Of a DNA stretch of 16,023 nt, positions 1 to 7,010 are shown piece after piece. The first letter of the stretch is position 1; the number at the start of each line of letters is the position of its first letter. The stretch is from contig PSKS01000057.1 in NCBI GenBank assembly GCA_040289115.1, forward strand, positions 1-16,023, in the 5' to 3' direction. The stretch is from JAUQQI01 sp040289115. GTDB taxonomy: Bacteria; Chloroflexota; Dehalococcoidia; JAUQQI01. Under the pieces are notes generated by a model, which saw nothing but the letters and a program-made list of their open reading frames with translations, made no database searches and was not told the origin of the DNA. The translations under genes were made by a program, and so were the position numbers.

Positions 1-24
1 GCCGGTGGGACCGGTCCCACCGGC
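1..24. repeat. Perfect 24-nt palindrome, copy 1 (inside the Tat lipoprotein gene)
   Basis: The half-site GCCGGTGGGACC (1-12) is followed at once by its exact reverse complement (13-24), with no loop. Because it starts at base 1 it may extend further left. On the minus strand it codes for A-G-G-T-G-P-T-G in the lipoprotein frame. A sequence with 21 of 24 identical bases lies in flgG at 5715-5738, in the same codon register. Confidence 0.8.
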
Positions 25-147
25 CGGAATACCCCGGGCCAGGGGCGCCCGGGCACACCCGCCCAGGACCCCCAACAGAAGTCCCAGTCCTAGAAATTCC
101 CGGCGGGAAGGGCGACTACGCCCGCCGCTCGTATCCGCCCGCATCAT
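1..147 (-). CDS. Tat-type lipoprotein, N-terminal 49 codons only (runs off left edge)
   Basis: Reading leftward from tandem ATG codons (145-147 and 142-144), an open frame continues without a stop to base 1. The N-terminus is polar and arginine-rich and carries a twin-arginine motif S-R-R-E-F-L (residues 14-19). A hydrophobic stretch (L19-L28) follows, ending in a lipobox L-G-G-C with the acceptor Cys31. Established knowledge: this combination marks a protein exported folded by Tat and then lipidated at the outer face of the membrane. After the cysteine the sequence is Ala/Arg/Pro/Gly-rich and the last visible residues are Gly-X-Y-like (GGTGPTG). The start lies inside the fliT-like gene (32-nt overlap) and has no clear Shine-Dalgarno, so translational coupling is likely and the exact start is uncertain. 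The function cannot be told from 49 residues. A solute-binding or collagen-like lipoprotein are both possible. Confidence 0.62.
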   Translation of the reverse strand, partial: MMRADTSGGRSRPSRREFLGLGLLLGVLGGCARAPLARGIPAGGTGPTG

Positions 148-457
148 CGGGTCGGAGCAGGTACCGGCGCAGGCCCCGCCGGGCCTGCCGGATCCTTTTA
201 AGCTCCTCCTTGACCCGGAGCACCTCGGCCTGAACCTGCCGCAGGGCCTCCCGGTCGGCCACCACCACCCCCTCGATGAGGCGAACCGCCTCCGGCGAAA
301 GGCCCTCCAAGGCCCCAGGTGCAAGCAGGGCCTCGATGACCTGGCTTCGCTCGGCCCCAATGGCCACCGCCCTTTCCCAGTCGGACTGCGCCAGGGCCTC
401 CGTTCGCCGCCGGGTAAGTTCCACAAGCCGTCGGACCAGCATCTCGGTGTCAGACAC
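116..457 (-). CDS. fliT: FliT-like flagellar export chaperone
   Basis: This small, charged, almost wholly alpha-helical protein of 113 residues lies directly after fliS. It has heptad-like hydrophobic spacing in two stretches (about residues 1-45 and 55-100), and there is no signal peptide or membrane segment. Size, composition and position (fliD-fliS-fliT order) match FliT, the cytoplasmic chaperone that binds the C-terminus of the cap protein FliD and delivers it to the export gate. FliT sequences are poorly conserved, so the call rests mainly on context. The start chosen is GTG at 455-457, which overlaps fliS by 8 nt and has GGAGG seven to eight bases upstream. An internal ATG at residue 5 is the alternative. 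The C-terminal tail is rich in arginine and overlaps the start of the following lipoprotein gene. Confidence 0.6.
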   Translation of the reverse strand: MSDTEMLVRRLVELTRRRTEALAQSDWERAVAIGAERSQVIEALLAPGALEGLSPEAVRLIEGVVVADREALRQVQAEVLRVKEELKRIRQARRGLRRYLLRPDDAGGYERRA

Positions 458-821
458 CGCTGGCCCTCCGCGTTACCTCCTCCCAGGCCGACCCAAGCCC
501 CTCCACCTGCTCTTTCAGGTCGGGAAGCCTCGAGCCGTCCCGGCGAACGTAAGCCTCGGCCAGGGCCCGGTAAATGAAATCGTAGATGCTGAAAAGGTTG
601 CGGGCCACCGGCCCGGCCTCGAGGTCGACGGCCGCCCAGAGTTCGGCCACCACCTCCTGAGCCTTGAGGATCAGGGGCTGGGCCCGGTCCCAGTCGCCCG
701 ACCCGGCGGCCTCGGCGGCCAGGCCAAGCAGGCCCGAAAGCCGCCGGTAAAGCAAGACCACCAGACCCGCCGGGTCAGTGGTGTTAATGACGGTCTGCCG
801 GTAGGCCTCTAAGCCCTTCAT
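450..821 (-). CDS. fliS: Flagellin export chaperone FliS
   Basis: The 123-residue protein has typical FliS features. The N-terminus is of the type G-L-E-A-Y-R-Q-T-x-I (family: Y-x-x-x-x-I), followed by a P-x-x-L-V-x-L-L-Y-x-x-L segment around residues 17-30 and a helical bundle. FliS binds the disordered C-terminus of flagellin in the cytoplasm, stops premature polymerisation and docks flagellin at FlhA. The length is normal for the family (about 120-135). The ATG start overlaps the fliD stop in an ATGA arrangement, which indicates translational coupling. The client flagellin gene is not in this window, so it must lie elsewhere. Confidence 0.9.
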   Translation of the reverse strand: MKGLEAYRQTVINTTDPAGLVVLLYRRLSGLLGLAAEAAGSGDWDRAQPLILKAQEVVAELWAAVDLEAGPVARNLFSIYDFIYRALAEAYVRRDGSRLPDLKEQVEGLGSAWEEVTRRASGV

Positions 822-2563
822 CGGCCGCCCCCACCCCGTTGGGCCAAAGCCTGCAAAATCTGGGTCCCGAGCTGGCCGCTCTGGACCTGAAGCTGGGCCA
901 GTAGGCTCTCCATGGCCGCAAACTGCCGCCGAAGATAGTCTTCCCGCCGGGCTAAACTGTCCTCAAGCCGGCGAAGGCTTTCGTCAAGCCCCCGGAGCCG
1001 GTCGTTAAGGCCGTCCTCATGGACGCTGAGCATTCCCCCGGTCTTGAGGACCGAGTCCAGGTAACCGGCCGCATTCCCGGCCACCGCGCTCAGAAGGGCG
1101 AATGCCGCCTCAGGGTTCTCTTGAAGGGCCCGGGTGAATCTGGCCTCGTCCACCTGGTAGCGGGTGGCCGTGCCGGGGGCGCTGCCGATGGGGCCGGTGG
1201 AAATCCCCAGGTCGGCCAGGCTCCGGTAAGGGCCGGTTAGGCCCGGGGCCGGGCCGGTGAGCACCGACCGGAGCCTAGTTGTGACCAGGCTCACCGTGGA
1301 GTCGCCCATAAGGGGCCCGGCGGTGCGGCTGTTCGGGTCGTAACGGGTCTGGTCGGCCACGAAGTCCAGGAGGGCGTTAACCTTGGCCACCAGCTCCTTG
1401 GCCGCGTTAAGGCCAGGCCCGGTGTCCACCGCCACGGTTACGGTGACGGGGGCGGCGGTCACCTGTTTAAGCTCGAGGGTAACCCCCTGAACCAGGCCGC
1501 TAACCCGGTTGCTTGGGCTCGAGAGAGGCTGGCCGCCGTTTACGGTGCTGATGGTGAATTGGGCGTTCTGGCCCAGTTCCTGGGTGGCCGAAAGCAAGCC
1601 CGTCGCCGCCAGGAAGTTGCCCGAGAGGTCTTGCAGGGATATCCGGGTCTCCCCGGTAGCTTTATTGGTCAAAATCAGGCGGTCCCGGAGGGGGTCATAC
1701 GTTGCGGTCACCCCCGCCGCCGAGGCGTTTATCCGGCTTATAACCGTATTGAGACTCTCCATTGCCCGGTAGGTTATCTCAACCCCGTTTATCTTGAAGC
1801 TTCCGTCCGAGGTTATCGGGGTAACCAGGCGGGCATTGGTCAGGGCAGCCGAAAGGCTTACCACTCCCAGGTTTCCGGCCCCAGCCACCTGGTAGACACT
1901 CCCGTTAAAGCTTTGGACCCCGTTAAGAAGCCGGGTGGCTGAAAGGAAGTTGCTGGTGTCCGAGCCACTGCCCAGCTGGATGGGGTTTGCCGACTCCAGC
2001 CTTAAGATGTTAGGCCGACCGTCGGCGTCGGGAACCAGGGAGGCCGTCACCCCGGCCCCGCTGTTGTTTATCCGGTTTATCACGTCGTTAAGGGTGTCCA
2101 CTGCCGGGTCAACAGTTATGCTTACCCCGTTTACCGAAAAGGTGCCGGCGGTGACGGAAACCCCCAAGCCCGCCTGGTTCAGGGGGACCGACGGGTTTAC
2201 CGGCTGGCCTAGGGCCGAGGCGCTGCGGACCAGCGTGGCCGTTGCCAGCTTAGAAATGGTCACCTGGAAGGTTCCGGGGACGGCGTCCGGCCCGGCGCTC
2301 ACCCCGACGGCGGGCCCGTCGGCCGAGGCCGTCCTGGCCAGAACGGTCCCGCGCAGGCTGAGGCTGGAGAGTACCAGCTTGAGGTCAGAAAGTTTCGCCC
2401 GGAAGTCCCCGATAAGCTTCTTTTGGTTTTCGATGGCCGCCCGCCGGTCCTGCAGTTGGACGATGGGTCGCCGCTCTAGAGCGATAAGCTTTTCGACGAA
2501 CTGGTCCCAGTTTATACCCGAAATTAGGCCGCTGATGCTTGCGGTTCCGAAACTTTCCAGCAT
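818..2563 (-). CDS. fliD: Flagellar filament cap / hook-associated protein 2, FliD
   Basis: The protein has 581 residues. The N-terminal segment (about 1-75) reads I-S-G-L-I-S-G-I-N-W-D-Q-F-V-E-K-L, the standard FliD_N signature for the cap's D0 region. Two flagellin IN-type modules follow (roughly residues 135-215 and 240-325), each with the pattern F-x-(V/I)-N-G-V-x-I-T, a 'TLN(D/T)VI(N/S)RIN' stretch and a 'FLxATxLL' end. The rest is FliD_C, with a C-terminal coiled coil (about 515-575; RLRGLDESLRRLEDSL). FliD is exported through the filament and sits at its tip as an oligomer that folds incoming flagellin. ATG start at 2561-2563 with GGGGG six bases upstream, 13 nt after the flgL stop. 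It is longer than many FliD proteins (about 450-500) but within the family range. Confidence 0.93.
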   Translation of the reverse strand: MLESFGTASISGLISGINWDQFVEKLIALERRPIVQLQDRRAAIENQKKLIGDFRAKLSDLKLVLSSLSLRGTVLARTASADGPAVGVSAGPDAVPGTFQVTISKLATATLVRSASALGQPVNPSVPLNQAGLGVSVTAGTFSVNGVSITVDPAVDTLNDVINRINNSGAGVTASLVPDADGRPNILRLESANPIQLGSGSDTSNFLSATRLLNGVQSFNGSVYQVAGAGNLGVVSLSAALTNARLVTPITSDGSFKINGVEITYRAMESLNTVISRINASAAGVTATYDPLRDRLILTNKATGETRISLQDLSGNFLAATGLLSATQELGQNAQFTISTVNGGQPLSSPSNRVSGLVQGVTLELKQVTAAPVTVTVAVDTGPGLNAAKELVAKVNALLDFVADQTRYDPNSRTAGPLMGDSTVSLVTTRLRSVLTGPAPGLTGPYRSLADLGISTGPIGSAPGTATRYQVDEARFTRALQENPEAAFALLSAVAGNAAGYLDSVLKTGGMLSVHEDGLNDRLRGLDESLRRLEDSLARREDYLRRQFAAMESLLAQLQVQSGQLGTQILQALAQRGGGGR

Positions 2564-2576
2564 AAGTTGCCCCCTG

Positions 2577-3470
2577 TTACCTGAGGAAGTCCAGCAGACT
2601 CGGCTGGATCATCCGGGCCGAGCCCATGAGGGCCGCCCGGTACGCCGTCTCGGCCATGGCCAGGTGGGTAGCGGCCTCGGCAAAATCGACGTCTTCGGTC
2701 TTGGATTTAAGCTCCGTAAGGGAAAGCTTAAGGTCCAGCAGGCGGTTTTCGGCTTCTTCTAACCGGTTTAGCCTGGCGCCCACCACTACCCGCCCGTCGA
2801 TGGCGGCGTTTACCGCCTGGTCGACGGCCGAGAGGGCCGCCTCCACCGCCGCGGAACTGCCGGAATCTAAGGCATCCCGGAGCTGGATGAGGGCCGCAAT
2901 GGCCGGGCCAAAGACCTGGTCGGCCGTGAGGTTTAAAGTGATGGTAGCCCCGGCTTCCACCTCCGCCGGCATCTGGCCACCGTCGCCCTGGTAGGGGGGT
3001 GGGGTTGGGACATCGTACTCGTCGGGCAGGGGGTTGTACGGGGGAGTTGTAACCTTAAAGCCCGAGAAAAGATACCGGTCCCCCAGCATCGCCTTGCTGA
3101 GCTGGAAGGTGTGGCCCAGCAGCTGGCGAACCTCCAGGGCGATGCGCTGGCGGTCGTCGGCGGAGAGGGTATCACTTGCCCCCTGCACGGCCAGCTCCCG
3201 GGCCCGCTGGAGGGTTAGGGTCAGGTCGCTTAAGGCCGAGTCGGTGGCCGACAGCCAGCTCCGGGCCCGGTCGATATTGGTAAGGTGCTGTTCCAACCGA
3301 AGGATAGCCGCCCGGTAGCCCAGGGTCGAGGCCGTGCCGGCGGGGTCGTCGGCGGGGCGGGTAAGCCTCCGGCCGGAAGAAACCTGGCGCTGGTAGCGGT
3401 TGAGCCGCTCGAAGGCGGCCGCAATATCCGAAAGGACTTGCTCGCCGATCTGCCGCTGGGTGATGCGCAT
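2577..3470 (-). CDS. flgL: Hook-filament junction protein FlgL (HAP3)
   Basis: The protein has 297 residues. The N-terminus MRITQRQI followed by a helical segment with V-S-S-G-R-R-L-T-R-P-A-D-D-P (about residues 30-43) is the flagellin/FlgL N-terminal D0/D1 signature. The segment L-G-D-R-Y-L-F-S-G-F (about 130-140) is diagnostic for FlgL rather than flagellin. The C-terminal helix ends with the expected hydrophobic pattern and no signal peptide. FlgL is a type III secreted adaptor that joins FlgK to the filament. The start has a very strong Shine-Dalgarno (AAGGAGGGG) in the 12-nt gap after flgK. Size agrees with the family (about 290-320). Confidence 0.93.
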   Translation of the reverse strand: MRITQRQIGEQVLSDIAAAFERLNRYQRQVSSGRRLTRPADDPAGTASTLGYRAAILRLEQHLTNIDRARSWLSATDSALSDLTLTLQRARELAVQGASDTLSADDRQRIALEVRQLLGHTFQLSKAMLGDRYLFSGFKVTTPPYNPLPDEYDVPTPPPYQGDGGQMPAEVEAGATITLNLTADQVFGPAIAALIQLRDALDSGSSAAVEAALSAVDQAVNAAIDGRVVVGARLNRLEEAENRLLDLKLSLTELKSKTEDVDFAEAATHLAMAETAYRAALMGSARMIQPSLLDFLR

Positions 3471-3482
3471 AGGCCCCTCCTT

Positions 3483-4901
3483 CTACCGTCCGACCAGGCC
3501 GGTGCGGTTGATCAAATGGTCTAAAACCTCGTCCAGCACCGAAAGGCTTCGGGCCGCCGCCTCAAAGGCCCGCTGGTAAAGGACCAGCCGCCCGGCCTCC
3601 TCATCTAAGGACACCCCGGAGAAGCTATCCCGGCGGCTCTCCAGGTAGCCCTTAACCACCTCCTGGTTGGCCTTCTGGTCCTCGGCCTGCCGGGCTTCCA
3701 GACCCAGCCGGCCGACAAGTAACTGATAGAATTCCCCCAAAGTGGCGGTGCCCAGGTCTCCGCCCTGGGGCTGGTACTGAATCTGCGAGATATTCAGGGC
3801 ATTGCGGCCGTCCCCCGGCGAACCGGGGCTTAAGGCAGCCGCAATCTTTAGGGGGTCGCTCACCGCCGGGGCAACGGCTAAAGATGCGGCCTCTTCACCG
3901 GCCGTAAACACGAAGAAGTCCAGGCCGGTGGAACCGTCGAGGCCGTAGCCGGCCCGATGGGCGGCGTTCACCGCCCCGGCCAGGGCGGCCGCCAGGCTGT
4001 TGAGGTCGGCCAGTTTTCCCGGAATAACCGTATCCCGCAACCGCAGGGTGGCGGCCAGTTCCCCCGAACCGTCGTCCAGGAGGACCGGGGTGCCGTCTCC
4101 GGCCCAGACTGGCTCGGCGAAGCCCCCAGGACCGGCCGCCGTGGTGAGGCGGAAAGCCTGGTCGTTGTGGATCAGCATCCGGCCGCCGATGTAAACGGTC
4201 ACCTGACCGTCGGGGGCTGTAACATAGGCGGCGCGGACAATGCGGGCAAGGTCCTCCAGGAGGGCATCCCGCTGGTCCAGCAGATCATTGGGGCGCTGGC
4301 CAGTTCCCTGGATCTGGCCGATCTGGGCGTTAAGGCGGGCGATGCGGTCGGCCAGCTCGTTAAGTTCAGCGACCTGGTTTACCAACCGGAAGTCCAGGTC
4401 CTGCTGGAGCTGCTTGAGCTGGCCGGCCATCCGGTTGAAGAGGCCGGCCAGGTTTCTGGCCGCCTCGATAAGGCCCACCCGGATGGCAGTGTCCTGAGGG
4501 CTTAGGGCCAGCTCCTGCCAGGCATTAAAGAACTTGCCGAGCTGCTGGTTAAGGCTGGAGTCGGACGGCTCGTTGAATACCGCCTCCACCTGGGCGTAGC
4601 CGTCGGCCAGGACGGTGTGGTAGCCGGTGAGGGCGAGCTGCTGGCGGAGCTGCAGGTCTGTAAAGGCATCCCGGAGCCGGTCGATTTCGGCCACCCTTAC
4701 CCCGGTGCCCAGCTGGCCGGCCCCGGCGCCCCGGGTGAGGCCGGGCCAGGGGTAGGGCGGGGTGGTCTCAAGCCGGGCCACCTGCCGGGAATAGCCGGGG
4801 GTGTTGGCGTTGGCGATGTTGTGGGCGATGACGTCCAGGGCAAGCCGCTGGGCCTGCAGGGCCCGCAGAGCAATCTCGACGCTACCGAAGGTGCCCCACA
4901 T
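3483..4901 (-). CDS. flgK: Hook-associated protein FlgK (HAP1)
   Basis: The protein has 472 residues. The N-terminal flg_bb_rod helix carries L-A-L-D-V-I-A-H-N-I-A-N-A-N-T-P-G-Y-S-R-Q (split: LALDVIAHNIAN, then ANTPGYSRQ), the classic rod/hook family motif. The C-terminal helix has S-G-V-S-L-D-E-E-A and later L-V-L-Y-Q-R-A-F-E-A-A-A-R, diagnostic of FlgK. FlgK is exported by the flagellar type III system and forms the first layer of the hook-filament junction, with FlgL above it. The start is ATG at 4899-4901, five bases after the flgN stop, with GGGGG overlapping the end of flgN. The length is in the usual range (450-550), with a rather small variable middle domain. Confidence 0.94.
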   Translation of the reverse strand: MWGTFGSVEIALRALQAQRLALDVIAHNIANANTPGYSRQVARLETTPPYPWPGLTRGAGAGQLGTGVRVAEIDRLRDAFTDLQLRQQLALTGYHTVLADGYAQVEAVFNEPSDSSLNQQLGKFFNAWQELALSPQDTAIRVGLIEAARNLAGLFNRMAGQLKQLQQDLDFRLVNQVAELNELADRIARLNAQIGQIQGTGQRPNDLLDQRDALLEDLARIVRAAYVTAPDGQVTVYIGGRMLIHNDQAFRLTTAAGPGGFAEPVWAGDGTPVLLDDGSGELAATLRLRDTVIPGKLADLNSLAAALAGAVNAAHRAGYGLDGSTGLDFFVFTAGEEAASLAVAPAVSDPLKIAAALSPGSPGDGRNALNISQIQYQPQGGDLGTATLGEFYQLLVGRLGLEARQAEDQKANQEVVKGYLESRRDSFSGVSLDEEAGRLVLYQRAFEAAARSLSVLDEVLDHLINRTGLVGR

Positions 4902-4906
4902 CAGCC

Positions 4907-5200
4907 CTAGTTCCCCCGACCGTAGGTCGCAGCCGATTTTAGGGCCCGCTCGACGAACCGCTGGCGTTGGGCCGTAACCTTTTTAAGCCCCTCGTAAAGG
5001 CCTAAGTTTCGCCGAACTTCGGCCTTAAGGCGCAGAAGCGTCCCTGGGTCTATCGAATCTAGGGCGGCGAGCTTAAAAGCCAGTTCCAGCCGGGCGAGGG
5101 CCGCTGCCCCAATGGCCTCGATGTCCCCGGCGCCCGCGGCCGCCCGCTCCTGCTCACACAATTCAATCAGGCGGTCGACCAGCTCGGCAGAACTACTCAC
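4907..5200 (-). CDS. flgN: FlgN-like export chaperone for FlgK and FlgL (short)
   Basis: This is a 97-residue, all-helical, charged cytoplasmic protein directly before flgK and after flgM, the usual place of flgN. The N-terminal part (L-V-D-R-L-I-E-L-C-E-Q-E) and the C-terminal part (NLGLYEGLKK...QRQRFVERAL) look like two helices of a coiled hairpin. FlgN binds the C-termini of FlgK and FlgL and brings them to the export ATPase complex. Typical members have about 140-160 residues, so this one is clearly short. The start is GTG at 5198-5200, overlapping the flgM stop (GTGA). The assignment depends on context as much as on sequence. An unrelated small chaperone is possible. Confidence 0.6.
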   Translation of the reverse strand: MSSSAELVDRLIELCEQERAAAGAGDIEAIGAAALARLELAFKLAALDSIDPGTLLRLKAEVRRNLGLYEGLKKVTAQRQRFVERALKSAATYGRGN

Positions 5201-5484
5201 CGTCGGCCTCCGCCCAGAAGCAGCCTGGCAAGTTCGGTTTCGTCCACCCGGTAGCTGCCGGCCTCCACCTGGGCTTTGAGGCCGGCGACGACCTCGGGCC
5301 GGACATCGGAAACGTTCTGGACGAGCTGATGCAGGGCCATGATAAGGCGAACTTCGGGTGAGACCGAAATGGGCGCTTCGGGCGAAACCGGCTCCGGCTT
5401 CCGACCCTGGCGGCCCTGGGGCGCCCCGGGCCGGTCAGGGGGCGGGAAGGCCACATGGTCAGGGCCAATCCTCGAGACATCCAT
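5197..5484 (-). CDS. flgM: Anti-sigma-28 factor FlgM
   Basis: The protein has 95 residues with a disordered, Pro/Arg/Gly-rich N-terminal half (1-42). The C-terminal half (about 45-92) matches the FlgM sigma-binding region: a helix L-I-M-A-L-H-Q-L-V-Q-N, then D-V-R-P-E-V-V-A-G-L-K-A-Q-V-E-A-G-S-Y-R (split as DVRPEVVAGL and KAQVEAGSYR), then V-D-E-T-E-L-A-R-L-L-L. FlgM holds FliA inactive until the hook is finished and is then exported through it. The gene follows a predicted FliA-type promoter, giving the usual feedback arrangement. The ATG at 5482-5484 has GGGAGG 13 bases upstream, a long spacing. A GTG at codon 11 is the only nearby alternative, and it also has a poor spacing. It overlaps flgN by 4 nt. 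Confidence 0.88.
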   Translation of the reverse strand: MDVSRIGPDHVAFPPPDRPGAPQGRQGRKPEPVSPEAPISVSPEVRLIMALHQLVQNVSDVRPEVVAGLKAQVEAGSYRVDETELARLLLGGGRR

Positions 5485-5510
5485 AGGCTTTACAGGACCT
5501 CCCGGTTAAT

Positions 5511-5537
5511 CTATCGGCAACACCGCTCAGTTTTTCA
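5511..5537 (-). promoter_or_regulatory. Predicted sigma-28 (FliA) promoter before flgM
   Basis: On the minus strand, TGAA (5534-5537) is followed by exactly 15 bases and then GCCGATAG (5511-5518). The FliA/SigD consensus is TAAA-N15-GCCGATAA, so the -10 matches 7 of 8 and the spacing is exact. The -35 element overlaps the flgG stop codon (TGA at 5535-5537). Transcription would start near 5504, about 20 nt before the flgM ATG. It lies in one of only two gaps above 40 nt in the gene cluster, immediately before the late genes flgM-flgN-flgK-flgL-fliD-fliS. Confidence 0.8.
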
Positions 5538-6248
5538 GCCCCTCGCCAGCTCAATGGCCTCTCCCAGCAGGCGGTCCTGGTCCCGGATGATGTTTAGGTT
5601 CAAAACATAGGCCCGCTGGGCCTGGATGAGCCTGGCAAACTCGCCGGTAAGGTCGACGGCCGACATCTCCAGATACCCGGTCACCACCGCCTGGGGTTGG
5701 GCCGGGCCAGCCAAGCCGGTGAGACCGGTTTCACCGGCCGGCTCCCGGAAGAGCCCCCCGCCCAGGGGGACCAAATTCTCGGGCCGGTCGAAGGTAAAGA
5801 CCTCTAGCCGGCCGAGGACGGCCTCGGCCCCGTCCGGGCCAAAAGTGACCACCGTCCCGTCCGGCCGGACCTCCACCCGCCGGTCCGGGGGTATGCGGAT
5901 TTCCGGGTCGAGGGGAAGGCCCCCGTGGGTCACCAGCCGCCCGGTCCCATCAACCCGGAAGTCACCCCGGCGGGTGTAGGCGTAGTTCCCGTCGGGAAGC
6001 CTTACCCGGAAAAAGCCGGGTCCCGGCAGGGCCATGTCAAAGGGGGCCCCGGTTTCGGCCAGGGGACCGGGCCGGGCCGAAAGCCGGCGGGCGGCCGGGA
6101 TGACCCCACCCTCGGCCGCCTCTGCCAGCGCCAGGCGAGTCGGCCGGAAGGCCGGGGTAGAAAGGTTGGCCAGGTTGTGGGCGACCTCGTCCAGGGTCGC
6201 CTGGTAGGCCAGGGCCCCGCTCAATGCTGTCGTCATTACCGGCAGCAT
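5535..6248 (-). CDS. flgG: Flagellar basal-body rod protein FlgG
   Basis: The protein has 237 residues. The N-terminal rod motif reads D-E-V-A-H-N-L-A-N-L-S-T-P-A-F-R (residues about 20-36). The middle has the FlgF/G signature G-P-G-F-F-R-V-x-L-P-D-G-x-x-A-Y-T-R-x-G-D-F (split: GPGFFRV, YAYTRRGDF). The block G-G-L-P-L-D-P-E-I-R-I-P is FlgG-like. The C-terminal helix has G-Y-L-E-M-S-A-V-D-L-T and Q-A-Q-R-A-Y, as in rod proteins. FlgG is the distal rod subunit. The start ATG (6246-6248) has AAGGAGGGA five bases upstream. A second in-frame ATG at codon 5 is less well placed. Slightly shorter than the usual 260. The loop before the C-terminal helix contains a Gly-X-Y run encoded by a palindrome (5715-5738). 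Confidence 0.82.
   Translation of the reverse strand: MLPVMTTALSGALAYQATLDEVAHNLANLSTPAFRPTRLALAEAAEGGVIPAARRLSARPGPLAETGAPFDMALPGPGFFRVRLPDGNYAYTRRGDFRVDGTGRLVTHGGLPLDPEIRIPPDRRVEVRPDGTVVTFGPDGAEAVLGRLEVFTFDRPENLVPLGGGLFREPAGETGLTGLAGPAQPQAVVTGYLEMSAVDLTGEFARLIQAQRAYVLNLNIIRDQDRLLGEAIELARG
5715..5738. repeat. Near-perfect 24-nt palindrome, copy 2 (inside flgG)
   Basis: The half-site GCCGGTGAGACC is followed by GGTTTCACCGGC. The two halves are reverse complements except at one base pair, which would form a G-U pair in RNA. It shares 21 of 24 bases with the perfect palindrome at 1-24, and the next three bases (CGG) are also the same in both. Read on the minus strand it codes for P-A-G-E-T-G-L-T-G in the loop before the last helix of FlgG. 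Confidence 0.75.
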
Positions 6249-6260
6249 TCTGCTCCCTCC

Positions 6261-7010
6261 TTAGTCCCAGCGCCCGAGCTGCTGAATCGCCCGGTCCAGG
6301 GTGGAATCCGCCAGCAAAACCAGCCGCTGGGCCGCCTGGTAGGCCCGCATGGCGACCAGGAGCTGGGCGACCGTCTCGGTCAGGTTCACGTTGGACTCCT
6401 CGATGACCCCCTGCCGGACCTCCCCTCCGGCCGGTGGTGGCTGAAAGGCCGGGTCGGCCGGACGGAGCAGGTTATCCCCGACCCGGATGAGGCCCGGCGC
6501 CCCCGAAAGGTCGGCCAGCCTCAGCCGACCGACGGCCGCTTCACCAACAAAGATCGTTCCGTCGGAGGCCACCGAAAAGTCCGAATTGCCCACCCGAATC
6601 GGGCCGTCCTCGCCCAGCACCCGGTCGCCGGCGGCGGTGGTTAAAAACCCCTCGGCGTCGACGAAGAAGGTCCCGTCCCGGGTGTAGGCTGGCCCGTCGG
6701 GCCGCTGAACGACGAAAAAGCCCGGGCCGTCCACGGCCAGATCCAGAGGCTCGCCGGTCTCCACCAGGGGCCCGGGGTTAAGGTCGATAGCGGCCGGCTC
6801 CAAGGCCGTTCCTGTCCCCAGGGGGCCCACCGGGAGGATGAGGGCCGGATCACCCAGGCGCCAGAGGCCGAGTCTGGCCCGCTCGGCCTGGGCCAGCAGG
6901 GTCTGCTTGAAACCCGGGGTGCCGATGTTGGCCAGGTTGTGGGCTAGCAGCTCCTGGCGGCGTAGCTGGGCATCCAGCTGGGAGATGGCGGTGTAAAGTC
7001 CGCGGATCAT
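6261..7010 (-). CDS. flgF: Flagellar rod protein, FlgF-like
   Basis: This 249-residue protein of the FlgF/FlgG rod family has the N-terminal motif E-L-L-A-H-N-L-A-N-I-G-T-P-G-F-K (about 20-35), the central block D-G-P-G-F-F-V-V...A-Y-T-R-D-G-T-F (about 94-117), and a C-terminal helix with E-E-S-N-V-N-L-T-E-T-V and M-R-A-Y-Q. The segment V-L-G-E-D-G-P-I-R-V resembles FlgF (GPI after the glycine turn) more than FlgG, and it precedes a second, FlgG-like copy, so flgF is favoured. In Gram-positives such paralogs are also annotated flhO/flhP or simply flgG. The protein is exported without cleavage and forms part of the rod. ATG start overlaps the previous gene (ATGA) with GAGGAGG just upstream. 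Confidence 0.75.
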   Translation of the reverse strand: MIRGLYTAISQLDAQLRRQELLAHNLANIGTPGFKQTLLAQAERARLGLWRLGDPALILPVGPLGTGTALEPAAIDLNPGPLVETGEPLDLAVDGPGFFVVQRPDGPAYTRDGTFFVDAEGFLTTAAGDRVLGEDGPIRVGNSDFSVASDGTIFVGEAAVGRLRLADLSGAPGLIRVGDNLLRPADPAFQPPPAGGEVRQGVIEESNVNLTETVAQLLVAMRAYQAAQRLVLLADSTLDRAIQQLGRWD

